Assembly: GCA_023213395.1 (NCBI GenBank) | Contig: CM041465.1 | Coordinates: 143,971,741-144,035,740 of the forward strand | Direction: 5' to 3' | Source: Cycas panzhihuaensis | Taxonomy: Eukaryota; Cycadophyta | Length of the DNA: 64,000 bases | In this document: positions 11,965 to 22,797 of the stretch, piece by piece | Numbering within the stretch: the stretch's first letter is position 1 | Layout of the letters: every line of letters starts with the position of its first letter | Notes under the pieces: model-generated | Databases searched by the model: none | Told to the model about the DNA's origin: nothing | The model's input: the letters and a program-made list of their open reading frames with translations, nothing else | Made by a program: the position numbers and the translations under genes

Positions 11965-12361
11965 TGTTTTGTGCATAGTTTAAATTGAGGGCTTTATTGT
12001 CATCATATGGTTAAGTTACAACTTAATGTTATGAACCTAGGTGTGTGGGGCTTTATTTTCCCTTAATGTAAAAATATTATAAAGTTGACTTAATCATGCA
12101 AGATGCTAATTGTCACCTTACATGATCTTACATTCAATATTCCTCATGTTTGTTATAATTGTCTCTTATGTTCCTTATGCGAGGCTTTTTCTATGTATTA
12201 TTTTATGTAATGTATAATTCATGATATGAGATTAATAAAATTCATTTTACATTAGAGTTTTTGAGAAATTCATCATTTCCTTATGTTCATTGTTTGAGCT
12301 TAATTTGTAGGTATGCATGAGTCTTGAACCTAGATTGAAACTAAGTAGAACTCCCTTTTAC
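11965..12361 (+). repeat. Candidate LTR upstream of a primer site
   Basis: No coding. It ends directly before TGGTATCAAAGT, so it is probably a 5' LTR of a plus-strand element. A TGTAATG start near 11960 is possible. No partner copy was found, so this rests on the primer site alone. Confidence 0.35.
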
Positions 12362-12362
12362 T

Positions 12363-12374
12363 TGGTATCAAAGT
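12363..12374 (+). other. Primer binding site-like sequence, tRNA-iMet type
   Basis: TGGTATCAAAGT, 10 of 12 matches to the plant iMet primer complement. Confidence 0.55.
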
Positions 12375-13488
12375 TGATCTTTCAACCTTCCTTATGAGCT
12401 AAGTTTCCAGTCTATCTTCATAGATTTACTAATTGTAATAACTACCATTTAATATAGTAATAATCTCTATATTTTTGGCTATTAAATAGGTAAATCTTGT
12501 GATAGTACTTTAATGTCTTCCAAGTGAAAATTATATCTAGAATCTAAGTCACATTGGAGTTGTATTAATTATTATGGGTTGTAATCAAATTATTTTTTTA
12601 CTTTGTTAAATATATCCATGGTTGCTTTCTATGTTTTATTTATCTCTACATTTCTTTGTTGAGTGAGACCCATTTATTATTGATGTAACTATGTCCTTGC
12701 ATGAGCTACATGTTGCATCATATCTTTAGCTACATTCTTTATGAGATTATGCTCCTTTGTGTTAGTTGCTTCTTCTCGGTAGCCGCTTGGTTTTGAATGT
12801 GTTGCTTATCTCTATGGATATAATGGATCTTTCTCTACTTAAAGATAAATTTCTTATGGCAACACTATTTGCATGCTCACTTAGCATCTACCCACTATCT
12901 TGCATCTCTCATTTGATCACCCACATGACTATACTTTTTCTCCTTGGCTCCACAGTATGATGTCTGAGTGATATTCTATCTCTACAGCCTATGGATTGCA
13001 TGGATACAACTTTTGTTGCATGGTTCCAGTGCATGGTCGAGCTCTAATGTCCTTTTTTTCTTAACATCTAACTTTCAATTTTCATTCGCCCCTTTGGTTG
13101 TGAGAGTGACAAAGATTAGAGGCAAATACAAAGATAAACTAAGAGTTTTATTATTCAAATTTAAAAGGTTGGCTATGAATAAAGGATTTAGGCAAAATTA
13201 CTGGATTCATTTTATTCTTGTTCACTATGGGGATAATGAAATTGCATCATATAACCACCCTACTCATTAGAGAAATTAGACTGAAATTTTATAGCTTTTA
13301 TAGAGAGATCCAATACCCTATATCTAAATTATATTTCTATTTTTTTTAAATCTCATTATTTATTTTTATTTTTATAAAGTTTAAAAACTTCAAGTTATTA
13401 ACATTAGCATATTCACAAAATATTCTATTTTTTATAAATACCCCTATCTTCAAGTTGATATTTTATCATTTTTTAAATTATTTATTTA
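12375..13488. other. Stretch with unassigned open frames
   Basis: Two plus-strand frames (12766-12960 and 12968-13270) are open for 64 and 100 codons. The second has a basic run near IRGKYKDKLRVLLFKFKR. I recognise no family. Position suggests internal sequence of the element whose primer site is at 12363. Confidence 0.35.
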
Positions 13489-13849
13489 TGTTGGGGTTAA
13501 TGATCATCACCACACTCCCACCTTCCAACTAGGAGTGCACACCTCACTTTCACATATTTACACATGTGGGTGCTCATATGTGAAGGTAAATATAAGGTAA
13601 GGTTAAGTTGATTTGAGTTAATTTGAGTTAAGTTATATTTTATTGTTATTTAAATTTTAGGGGTTGAGGAGTTTCCCTCCTCCCCCAAACTATATATTTA
13701 GAAGGGCGTGCAACCCTAGTGTCTTTACACACTGCCTACTTTTAGACATTTGTAATGCTCTCTCTTAAATAATGGATTGAATACAAAGGATTTTCTATTT
13801 ATGCAACAATGTATTGATTATATGTTTATGTTCTGCCCTGTTCTCCATC
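13489..13849 (+). repeat. 5' LTR of truncated-gag element, copy 1
   Basis: Matches 16294-16670 and the two LTRs of the copy at 50884-56601. Ends TTCTCCATC. It contains a TATA-like TATATATTTAGAAGG and a conserved GAGGAG/CTCCTC short inverted repeat just upstream. Confidence 0.88.
13689..13700 (+). promoter_or_regulatory. LTR TATA-like element
   Basis: ACTATATATTTA, conserved at the same place in all four LTRs of this family (for example about 51051-51062), directly after the pyrimidine block CCTCCTCCCCCAAA. This is the likely LTR promoter, by position and conservation. Confidence 0.5.
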
Positions 13850-13861
13850 TGGTATTAGAGC
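13850..13861 (+). other. Primer binding site, tRNA-iMet type
   Basis: TGGTATTAGAGC directly follows the LTR. One transition from TGGTATCAGAGC. Confidence 0.85.
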
Positions 13862-15607
13862 TTGGTTCTACTCCTTCAGCTTAATTCTGAATCGTTATTA
13901 TTACTCAAATAATTGTACCAAGTTAAAGCAGAAAAGCCAGAGACTAAATAAGTTGATTCTACAATGAAAAAGTTGTAGGATAGAGTTGTTGTAACAAAAA
14001 TAATAAAATTGCATTAATACATTCTAAATATAGTTGTGAACTATTCAAATTTCTTTCAAATCAAGTGTCTCAGGGATCATCTGAGACCACAAAACCTGAC
14101 AACATATAATCTTTAAACAACTTTATTCCCCAGCACCTCTATTCTCCTTCCAGTGCTTCGACTGGATGGAAGCCATTGATTGTGGTAGCAGCATAGTACG
14201 ACAGCGACTACAGTGCCATGATTTTAATTTTCTTTTAAATATTTTTTATTTTTTTATTTTTTTTAATATTTTTTTATATATATAGTTTCAAAAAATTTAA
14301 AATATATTACATAACATTGGAAATCTGAGCTTTAAAAAGGCTTAAGCCCCCTTCATCCTTAGCCCCCAATCCCATGTCCCCACATGACCACTAACCTTAT
14401 TACTAAAGAGGCCAACAACTATTATAAAGTTTCTTTTTTTCTTTTTATTTTTTTTAATTTTTTATTTCACATAGGGTACCTGGTAAATGTTTGCCATAAC
14501 TTTTGACTGGGTTATTAGTTTCTGATAAAACTTATCCCATTATGTCCAAAATTTTTTGAGATATGATTTTGACTGGTCACATGCCATATTTGGAGCTGAT
14601 TTGACCAGGTTTCAATCAGTTTGAAGTCACTCATTGAGTTTTAAGGTTATTTTAAAATATTTTCATAAAAAAACCTTTTTTATCAGATTATATTTTATCA
14701 CCGGGAGATTATTTTCTACACGAATCTATTCTACAATCATATATTATCAATAAACTTCATTACCATCTATTTATTTTATTTTTTAATCATTATTTTAATT
14801 AGCCAAAGTGACGCTTTAGTATTTTTCAACCCTTTAACATAAAAGTACTTGCTACTATTTCTATTATAACTTTTCCATTTGACATCAAAATTTAGATCCA
14901 TTAGTGTTGTTGGGAAGCTGACTCACTTCTCTTCAAACTAACACTATTATTTATAAGTTTTAAAGTGTTTTTACTAATTTTTAAAGCCATCAAAGTTGAG
15001 GTACTTAATAGCCTCCAATTTATCATTTTTACATCTTTTTATATATAATTTTTCAAGTTTTTCTTACTGAAAAGTATATTGAGTAACCTTCTAAACTATA
15101 ATTGATCATTTTTACAGCATTCTATAAGTATGTTACTAGAATTTCTTAAATATTTTGAGCCCCAGGCTCCCGTTAACCCTCAAAAGGAGGTCTGTATCTT
15201 TTGTTGATTAAATTACTGACCTGTAGGAACCCGTTTTCAAAACGATCAATTCCATTGAATAGTTTTTTTGTTGATCTTCAAACTAATATAATTTCACTTT
15301 ACTTCGACATTGTTTAGTATAGCTTTGAAGCTACCAAACTTGAGCATTTAAGTATATCCTAACAGGCTTATCTTAAGAACCTTTTATTTTTTCATCATCA
15401 AAGTTTCAATTCAAACGTAGTTGAGAAGATCTCCGTTATATTTAAAATTTACTTATATATTCATTATATTTCAAATTTTATCTAAAATTATATCTTATAA
15501 GTTTATCATATTTGTTGATTTATTGAGTTTTTTGACTTGGTAAAAGTATATTCCTTTTATATACTAAAGTTTTCTATAAAACGGTAATCAATCTTAATAA
15601 AGTACAA
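13862..15607 (+). other. Long non-coding leader of truncated-gag element
   Basis: No open frame. The part from about 14200 onward is recognisable in the second copy from about 53800, with shared blocks such as the pyrimidine runs and GGGAAGCTGACTCAC. It was therefore part of the ancestral element. Confidence 0.6.
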
Positions 15608-16293
15608 TTTCCTATATTCAATGGTTATAATTTTTTAGAATGGCATCAAACAATGTAATATTATTTTATTACACATGATCTTTGGAAATACTTACAGGAT
15701 GAATATGATGTTAGTATTAAGAAAAACATTAAAAAAGATAATGAAGCATTAACTTTACTATTTTGCACTATAGATGATAATGTTTTTTCTAAAGTTTGTG
15801 AACTAACAACTTCCAAATCCATATGGGACATCTTGATTTCTACTTATGGGGGAAATACCCTCAAAGAATTTAACATTGATATTGTTGAGCATGTGAGACA
15901 AGTGCCAGAATAGGTGGATTATAATGACAAGACCAAGGAAGATTTAAGTTAAACGCATGATCATCTTATTGTACAAGAACCTGATCCTCCATTTAAGGGG
16001 GAGAGATATGATGATATGATAGTTACTCACAACATAATGACTTCAGAAGATAAAATTGAAGTTCCAAGAGACAAAGTCGAAATTATAGCCACACATCCAC
16101 ATTTGAATCAAGCTCTATTTACTTACAAATTTTTTACACCATTCAATGGCGAAAACACATACATTACTATAAGGATGAGGGAAGTTAATAAAGATCAAGA
16201 TAAGAGACAAATTTTTAAAGTTTTTTTCAATTTTAAATTCCACAAGTTTAAAGAGAAGACAAAGTCGTTCGTGATGATCGTTAAGGAGGAGAA
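15608..16293 (+). pseudogene. Truncated copia-type gag fused to an unknown tail (copy 1)
   Basis: One plus frame reads FPIFNGYNFLEWHQTM, a stop, then YYFITHDLWKYLQDEYDV, IKKDNEALTLLFCTIDDNVF and TTSKSIWDILISTYGGN. This is the N-terminal half of copia gag (UBN2/DUF4219 type: FxGxNYxxW...DLWxxV...AxxxIxxxxxxxxF...TSxxxWDxLxxxYxGN). Where gag would normally continue, the frame changes to EFNIDIVEHVRQVPE, then MIVTHN, EVPRDKVEIIATHPH and TYITIRMREV, and runs open to the 3' LTR. About 190 codons remain, with three stops. I do not recognise the tail, which copy 2 shares. No zinc knuckle is present. Confidence 0.75.
16281..16293 (+). other. Polypurine tract
   Basis: AAGGAGGAGAA-type purine run immediately before the TG of the 3' LTR. 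It is also the last codons of the gag-tail frame. Confidence 0.7.
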
Positions 16294-16670
16294 TGTTGGG
16301 GTTAATGATCATCACCCCACTCTCATCTTCCAACCAAGAGTACACACCTCACTCACACCAATTTACACATGTGAGTGCTCACATGTGAATGTAAGTATAA
16401 GGTAAGATTAAGTTGATTTGAGTTAATTTGAGTTAAGTTCATTTAAGCTAAGTTATATTTTATTGTTATTTAAATTTTAGGGGTCAAGGAGTTTCCCTCC
16501 TCCCCCAAACTATATATTTGAAGGGGTGTGCAACCCTGGTGTCTTTAGACACGGCCTACTTTTAGACATTTTTAATGCTCTCTCTCAAATAATGGATTGA
16601 ATACAAAGGATTTTTTATTTATGTAATAATGTATTAATTATATATTTATGTTCTGCCCTATTCTCCATCG
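16294..16670 (+). repeat. 3' LTR of truncated-gag element, copy 1
   Basis: Partner of 13489-13849, with a few small insertions such as an extra GTTAAGTTCATTTAAGC-type repeat near 16430. Ends TTCTCCATCG, flanked by TTTA. Confidence 0.87.
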
Positions 16671-17229
16671 TTTATTTTCCTTTAGTTTAGCTTTTTAAGC
16701 CTTTTTTTAAATATATTTTAAGTGATTTTTTAAGGACTTTTTTTTCTATTTTTACTACTTAAAACATAAAATTTTAATTTTCAATCATGAAATTTTTTTA
16801 AAATCAATCAAAACATTAAAAAATATAATACTTAACTAAACTGTCCATTTACTAGCCTTGTAAGGGGAATGGTTAGGACCCTTGAAGTTATCACTCTATA
16901 CACACTAATGGTCTTTCTCAAATTCTATGGATATTAGAGAAGCTTATTAGATATCAAGTGTGTTAAGTGATAGGTTGAGGTGTTATACCCCAAAACCTTA
17001 GAATTTGGAGACTAGTCTAAACTCAGATAGAATGAACACCTTGGTTATTAAGTGTATCCTTAGATAAATACTTGTTATTTAGGTTATAAATTTAGTGCAA
17101 ATGGGTTAACAATGTCTGGGGGATACCCAAGCCTTCTATAATGCCCATGTATCTTTAGGTATGTTAGGTCCTTAAGCTACTACTTGTGAACATGCATGTC
17201 ATTCAACATCCATCTCAACTACCAAGGGC
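16671..17229. other. AT-rich stretch, nothing recognised
   Basis: Homopolymer-rich, with no open frame and no repeat partner found. Confidence 0.5.
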
Positions 17230-18178
17230 TATTAAAATTAGAGACATTGAGACATAGATCTTAGATTACCGTACCTTTCTTAAGTAGATAGAAAACATAT
17301 CAAACATCATGGTACTTCAAATAATTATAGATAATACTATTAAATTTCCTAGTAGTGATAATTTCTTAGCATGGAAGAAATAACCCAAGAACATATTGAT
17401 AATAAATAAACTTTGCCCTTATATTTATGGAAAAATTCATATGCTAGTTCTCGCTTAGGATCCTAATGATCCTCATAATCTTATTCCTCTTAATCTTGAT
17501 GCTACAGTTGCCTTTCAAGAGTTTGATAAAGTTGCTCTTTTTTTTTATACCTATCTTGTGAACATAATATCGACCAAAATATTGAACGTGCTCCTACCTT
17601 TACTAATGCTTGGAATATTATATATGCACTTTGTGAGAAGAAGGATAATGCTAAGGCACTAATGCTCAAAGCCTAGCTTTACTCCATTCCATTTATAGGA
17701 TCTATAATAGCTCAAGGTGATTAAAACTTAGTTGACATTGATGGATCAACCACTAGATGACAGTGACCTCATATTTTGCATAGTCAATGTTTTACCACAT
17801 GGTTATAACTCCTTTATATATAATATTTTATATAGATCAACTTGCTATTATTAATTATAATATATTTGAGGGTCTACTACTCTAAGAAGAATGTATTCAA
17901 AACCATTTAGGGAATTTAGGTTTTTCCTCTTCCATACTAATATTTATAGCCTATCATAGAGAAACATAATAAAGTCCACATTTGGCACATTAGTTTGGTT
18001 CAATAAATTTGATCTAGTAGCCATATTAGCCATTAGCCTTGATCACCTTATCATTAAAACTTATAATGGCCCCTTCATTACCTTTTAATATTTGCATATT
18101 TGTGTTTCATGTACTTTAGGTAAGACCCTTATTATAAATTTAATCATTATATATAGTTGAATCAAGTCTGCCACCATT
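17230..18178 (+). pseudogene. Copia-type gag remnant (Retrotran_gag-like)
   Basis: Plus-strand pieces in shifting frames fit the plant copia gag of the LxxxNFLxWK type. IKLPSSDNFLAWKK is near 17335, then a short run ending FFYTYLVNIIS, and near 17730-17830 LTLMDQPLDDSDLIFCIVNV followed by LPHGYNSFIYNIL. The family has GQPLxDxELIxYILxGLPxEYxSF in this place. Frameshifts and stops break it repeatedly. Insertion of the tandem element at 18179 cuts it off on the right. Confidence 0.6.
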
Positions 18179-18476
18179 TATTATGAATTGAAAATGTAAT
18201 CTATACATAACATCTAATGGTGAGTAAAAGATAAATCAATAAAGTACAAGTAAGATGAATTATATATACAAATGAACACCATATGTGGAGAATTAACCAA
18301 AACTCAATTAGAGAGAATTAAAAAGTATATACTTATAATATAGTGAGAGAACCCTATTAGTCCACTTAGAGGTGACACATATCTCTAGGTGGCCCACAAC
18401 CTCTAATATAAAAATATAAATAAATAGAAAGAGCTTACATAGGATTAATATATATAATTGGGTATTACACCCAACA
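18179..18476 (-). repeat. LTR 1 (outer left, 3' LTR) of tandem element
   Basis: Aligns with LTR 2 and LTR 3 but lacks a short segment (around TTCTCACCATTAGTAA) present in both. The plus-strand start TATTATGAATT corresponds to TGTTAGGAATT, and it ends CACCCAACA. Confidence 0.85.
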
Positions 18477-18488
18477 TTCCCCCCTATA
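18477..18488 (-). other. Polypurine tract of tandem element, copy A
   Basis: Plus TTCCCCCCTATA, hence TATAGGGGGGAA on the minus strand immediately before the 3' LTR. The same sequence stands at 45169-45180 in copy B. Confidence 0.8.
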
Positions 18489-18492
18489 ATAG

Positions 18493-19545
18493 TGATCCCA
18501 AAAGAGCTTAGTTGGTGAAGAAATCAATTATCAACCTGTCCTCCTTGAGATCTTGGGAGTTAGTGTAGAAAGCTCAATAACATCAAAACAACAATGAGCC
18601 CATGAAAGGAAAATTCTACACCAAATAACTTATTCTTGGTATTGATCCAAAAGTATGAGGAGTAATACTTTTATTATACCATGAAAATCTCCATTTAATG
18701 GTGGAGAAATCAATTAGCAAAAGAATGGTAAAAGTACAAGGAATAAATGTTACAATTATACCATAAGGGGGACTCCAACCCTCCAAATGCCTCTCCAAGG
18801 ATGCTTCCCAAGTCAAGTCTCCAAGAACCACCTCTCCAACCTGTAGAAGGGCTCAATTTATAGAAATAAACTTGAATTTCATGTTTAACAAGTGGCAAAC
18901 ATGCAAGTATAACCACTAACCACCAGAATGCATGTTGTCCAAGTGGCCTTCATATAATTCTTAAAATGTTTCAGCTTGTAACAGATCTTAACGTACTCCA
19001 ATTTGGCTCAAATTTGGTACACATATAGGAACGCATGTCCCCTCAGCTTCCTCAAATTTTCAACTCATTTGAGTGTCATTTGGCTATATTTTTATTCATT
19101 TAATAAAAATATGTATTTGTTGTTTTTCTGCTGTCCAAGTGGCCTTCATGCAATTCTTAAAAGTTTCGGCTTGTAACTGACCTTAACAGACTCCAATTCA
19201 GCTAAAATTTGGTACACGTATAGAAACACATGTCTCCTCCTCTTTCTCAAAATTTTAGCTCATTTGGATGTCATTTTGCCATATTTATATTCATATAATA
19301 ATAATATATATTTTCTATTTTTTCTGCTAGCTGTGGGATTAATGTTTATGCAAAGACAAGGCTTGAACTCTAATCAAATGATATTTTCTGAACCCCACCT
19401 TTTGTACACATCTATTGGGATGTGTCTTCTCCCTTTACACAAAATTTCATAGAATTTTGATACCATTTGGCCATATCTCTTTTAGTTATGCCAATGCCTA
19501 GCATTTTCCGCATCTTGTAAACATATGGTAGATCCTCCTGGATCA
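18493..19545 (-). repeat. 3' LTR of chromovirus-like element (1053 bp)
   Basis: Partner of 24161-25213. The first 353 bp (18493-18845) are identical to 24161-24513, and all mismatches fall in the rest. It contains two copies of a 196-bp tandem unit. Confidence 0.95.
18936..19328. repeat. 196-bp tandem repeat inside the LTR
   Basis: TGTCCAAGTGGCCTTCAT starts at 18936 and again at 19132. Both units then carry a CAAATTTGGTACACrTAT-type block and end in TTTTTCTGC. A more diverged third unit follows (TTTTGTACACATCTATTGGG near 19399). The other LTR has the same period (24604 and 24800). Confidence 0.85.
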
Positions 19546-19561
19546 TGGCTCCCCCTTCCTT
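19546..19561 (-). other. Polypurine tract of chromovirus-like element
   Basis: The minus strand reads AAGGAAGGGGGAGCCA directly before the 3' LTR. Confidence 0.85.
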
Positions 19562-19586
19562 GGAAAATAGCCAACTCCTGTTTGGC

Positions 19587-19886
19587 TTAGAATTGGAGAT
19601 GGGGGAAGTGTTGTTCTCCTTGTTGCCTACTAAACCACTTGGCCTTACTAGGCAATTGCCCTGCTACTCCAATCCTGAAAGATTCATGTGTCTTCTGTCT
19701 TATTTTGGTGGATTTTCTCTCCAAGATACAATCTTCCTTGAGAGGCTCCTCACTTTCCAAATACAAATCATCAACTGAAGGTAAAGTGAACTGATCCTGT
19801 TCCTCATCTAGCATGGAGGGCTCAAAAAGTTTTAAGTATTCAGCATTTACCACTGAATATATTTGCATATAAGGTGGAAGATCAAG
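19587..19886 (-). pseudogene. Integrase C-terminal extension with chromodomain-like tail
   Basis: A minus frame opens MQIYSVVNAEYLKLFEPSML, has an acidic linker, and ends ILERKSTKIRQKTHESFRIG followed by QLPSKAKWFSRQQGEQHFPH. Plant chromoviruses end pol with a chromodomain-like module of this wording (LxxKxxxTRxxxxxxWxIxxKGQLPxxAxW), thought to steer integration to heterochromatin. It follows the GPF module of integrase after a frameshift or stop near 19885, so it is disconnected from pol. Confidence 0.65.
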
Positions 19887-20744
19887 TTAGAAAGCATTGC
19901 CACCTACTTTCCTCAAAATCTTGAATGGTCCATACCTTATAGGTTTGAGTTTCTTACCTTCTCCTTTTAACCTCTCCTTGCTCAAGTATAACCATACTAA
20001 ATCTCCTTCTTGGAAAGTACACTCTTGCCTATGCTTGTCATGTCTTTCCTTGTACTTTTGTTGAGTCCTTAGAAGTTGATCATGTACTTCTTTGTGGACT
20101 CTCTGGATCTTCTCCAAGTATCTTAAAGCCTTGTCATGCTCCTCCTTCTCTTTGACGGATCCTTCCTTAGCTTGCATGGAAAACACTAAGTCAAATGGAC
20201 TTTGAGGTAAGTATCCCAAACAAACTTCAAAAGGTGCTTTAGAGTGTGATGCGTGCATTGCTCTATTAAAAGCAAATTGTAGAAAAGCCAATGATTCATC
20301 CCAAGTCTTTGGATGCTTGGAATTGTATCCCCTCAATAGATGTACCAAAGTTACATTCACTACTTGGTTTGTCCATCTGTTTGAGGATGGAAACTTGTAC
20401 TCCTCTTCAATTTGGTATCCATCATCTCCCATAGTGACTTCCAAAATGATGAAAGGAATCGAGTGTCCCGATCTGAAATGATGGAAGAAGGCAAGCCAAA
20501 ATTCTTCCATACATGCTCGAAGAATAACTCGGTTGCTCTGCACTGTGATTGTCTTCTTACAAGGTATTAGACATATAATTTTACTAAACCTATCTACAAC
20601 AACCAAAAGATAATCATGTCCCTTCCTAGTCATGGGAAGTCCTCCTAAAAAATCAATGGAGATACTTTCCCAAGGTCTAGTGGGAATAGGAAGTGGTGTA
20701 TACAATCCTAATTTTCTAGAAGAAGGCTTAGAAGTATTACACAT
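19887..20744 (-). pseudogene. Ty3 integrase core and GPF module
   Basis: The 285-codon frame begins MCNTSKPSSRKLGLYTPLPI and has the first catalytic Asp in SIDFLGGLP. It also shows HDYLLVVVDRFSKII, FLQFAFNRAMHASHSKAPFE and a C-terminal RYGPFKIL module. The middle part, from about residue 75 to 127, is out of frame. Another frame there reads [20 protein letters not shown] and [11 protein letters not shown], with the second catalytic Asp (SDRDTRF). The open frame is therefore a chimera produced by two opposite indels, near 20520 and 20365, and the product would lack the second Asp. The zinc-binding head lies further upstream in broken frames. Confidence 0.85.
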
Positions 20745-21120
20745 TACACATCCTTTTACATATTTTTTACATCATTTTGCATTTTTGCCATACAACATAT
20801 CTTCTTAAGTTTTCTAAAGTCTTCTATACCAAAGTGACCACTACTTTAGAAGTATGGACTTCTCTAAGCCACTTGATCTTGTCTCCTTTTCATGGAACAT
20901 AGAGTCGCTCCCTTTGAAAAGTAGACCATCCTTCCAAGAAAACTGGGAAGGTCTTCCTTTCGCTAGGTTCTCTAATTCTTCCTTCAAAGCTTCATCTTCA
21001 TGGTACAAGTCTTTGTACTCTTCATGATGCATTGGTTCCACCTGCAAACTCATAAGAGAACTACAAACAAAAGTAGAAGAAGAAGTGGAACAAGGTGGTT
21101 TAGATAACATATCGCAATTT
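20745..21120 (-). pseudogene. Integrase N-terminal region, broken
   Basis: The minus frame 20841-21110 reads EPMHHEEYKDLYHEDEALKE, then GRPSQFSWKDGLLFKGSDSM. This matches the linker and start of a Ty3 integrase. Stops and shifts between 20745 and 20840 disrupt the HHCC zinc-binding segment (YVKGCVMCNTSK is still readable). Confidence 0.6.
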
Positions 21121-21640
21121 TGTTATTAGATCCCTTTTTATACTTAATTACAATATTGAATTGCTGTAAATAACTCATCCACTTCATATGTCTTGCTTGT
21201 TGTAACTTACTTTGAGTTTGTAAAAATTGAAGAGGCTTATGATCGGTATGAACTACAACCTCTTTTCCGAGCAAGTATGACCTCCAATGCTTGCATGCTT
21301 GATGAAGTGCGAACATTTCTCGATCATATGTTGGGTAGTTCTTCACTTGAGGGTGAAGACTTCAATGGTAAGTAATAGGCTTCCCATCTTGAATAAGGAC
21401 GACTCCCATCGCATTTCCACTTGCATCGACTCCTACTTCAAAAGGCCTTTGCAAATTTGGCATTGCGAGCAAGTGCTTCACAAATTTTCTTCTTTAAAAG
21501 AAGAAAGGCTTCTTCCTCCTTGGAACCCCAAGTAAACTTTCTACTAGATTTTGTCAATCCATGTAGAGGTGCTGCAACCTGTGAGAAATGAAGAATAAAC
21601 TTTCTCAAATATTGGCAAGCTCCTAAAAAACTTCTCACCT
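21050..21640 (-). pseudogene. RNase H and RT connection region
   Basis: The minus frame 21050-21346 contains NYPTYDREMFALHQACKHWR, LLGKEVVVHTDHKPLQFLQT and ARHMKWMSYLQQF, the RNase H signature of Ty3 elements (EMxALxxAxxxWRxYL..THDHKxLxxL). The frame 21438-21638 has MRSFLGACQYLRKFILHFSQ and VAAPLHGLTKSSRKFTWG, the RT connection. A frameshift near 21440 (in the ALPNLQRPF-type region) separates the two. Confidence 0.8.
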
Positions 21641-22731
21641 CTGTGATGTTTGTTGGCCTAGGTCATTTAAGGATGGCTTGAGTCTTGAGTGGATCAATGC
21701 TCAACTTTCCTCCTCCAACCACAAAGCCTAAGAAGATCAAGTTCTCCTTGCCAAATTCACACTTCTTCACATTAAGCTTCAAATGATGCTTAGCCATAGT
21801 CTTTAAAACTTCTTCTACGTCTTAAATGTTCCTCCCATGTGTTGCTAAAAATCAAAATGTCATCAAGATAGACAACAACAAAATTATCCAAATAAGGCCT
21901 TAATATTTCATTCATTAGTCTCATGAATGTTGCAGGAGCATTACACAATCCAAAAGGCATAACCATCCATTCAAAGAGTCCTTGCTTTGTTTTGAAGGCC
22001 GTCTTCCATGTGTCCTCCTCCTTGACCCTAACTTGGTGATAATCACTTTTTAAATCCAATTTAGTGAAATAACAAGCATGCTGAATTTGATCAAGCAAAT
22101 CATCTATGCGAGGCAAAGGGTAGCGATTTTTAATTGTAATTTTATTCAAAGCACGAAAATCTATACACATTCTCCATCCTCCATCCTTCTTAGGCACCAA
22201 GACAATTGGTGACCCACAAGGTGAACATGAAGGTCTTATGACCCCTTGATCAAGCAACTCCTCAACTTGCCTCTTTATTTCATTATTCTCCACAATGGAG
22301 TGCCTATACAAAGCAACATTAGGTAATGGTGCATCTCCTACAAGAGTGATTTCATGCTCTATCTTTCTCTTTGGTGGAAGCCCATCAACATGTTGAAATA
22401 GAATATCATACCTTGCCTTTAACTCCTCAATTTGTTGCATTTGTTTAGGTGATATAAGAAGAGTGTGAGTAGAAGGACCTTCTTCATCTCTTGGTTCTTC
22501 TTTTCTCCTTACCATTAAGATGACGAATTTTCCACATGCATTGATCATCCTTTTAGCTTGAGTAGCTGAAATCAATGCTATCTTATCCAAGTGCTTCTTT
22601 GTGGACTTTATGATGAAGCCCTTGTTATCCTTCACTAATCGATACTTTCTCTCCCTTCGATAGAAGAGTGCATCTCGATCCCACAAATAGGGACTCCCAA
22701 GCACAACATGGCATACATCCAGTGGCACCAC
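21641..22731 (-). pseudogene. Ty3 reverse transcriptase
   Basis: The 313-codon frame (21790-22731) contains GSPIVLVPKKDGGWRMCIDF, LNKITIKNRYPLPRIDDLLD, FTKLDLKSDYHQVRVKEEDT, VMPFGLCNAPATFMRLMNEI and VVYLDDILIFS, i.e. all RT blocks with the catalytic YLDD. It ends in an aberrant RRRRSFKDYG because of a small indel near 21820. In the next frame EEVLKTM and the CEF block continue toward RNase H. The N-terminal third holds a protease tail (VLGSPYLWDRDALFYRRERK). Copying of element RNA is the known role of this domain. Confidence 0.88.
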
Positions 22732-22797
22732 ATCACATATTACTTCATCAACAAAATCATTAGTGATGGAAAATTTAAGTGTACATTGCTTTGATAT

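Larger units (their letters stand above)
13489..16670 (+). mobile_element. Non-autonomous LTR element with truncated copia gag (copy 1)
   Basis: LTRs at 13489-13849 and 16294-16670 begin TGTTGGGGTTAATGATCATC. A primer site (13850-13861) and a purine tract (about 16281-16293) sit in the correct places. TTTA flanks both ends (13485-13488, 16671-16674). The internal 2.4 kb holds a long non-coding leader and one gag-type frame, with no protease, integrase or RT. A second member of the family lies at 50884-56601 and shares LTR, leader and gag frame. Mobility must have depended on an autonomous copia relative (inference). Confidence 0.88.

Noticed and set aside
18616-18831. Identical 71-codon open frames in both chromovirus LTRs (also 24284-24499)
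   Set aside because: They lie within LTRs and are identical because the LTRs are. No family signature, so treated as incidental.
19887-20744. Intact integrase gene
   Set aside because: Open but frame-shifted internally and lacking the second catalytic Asp in frame.
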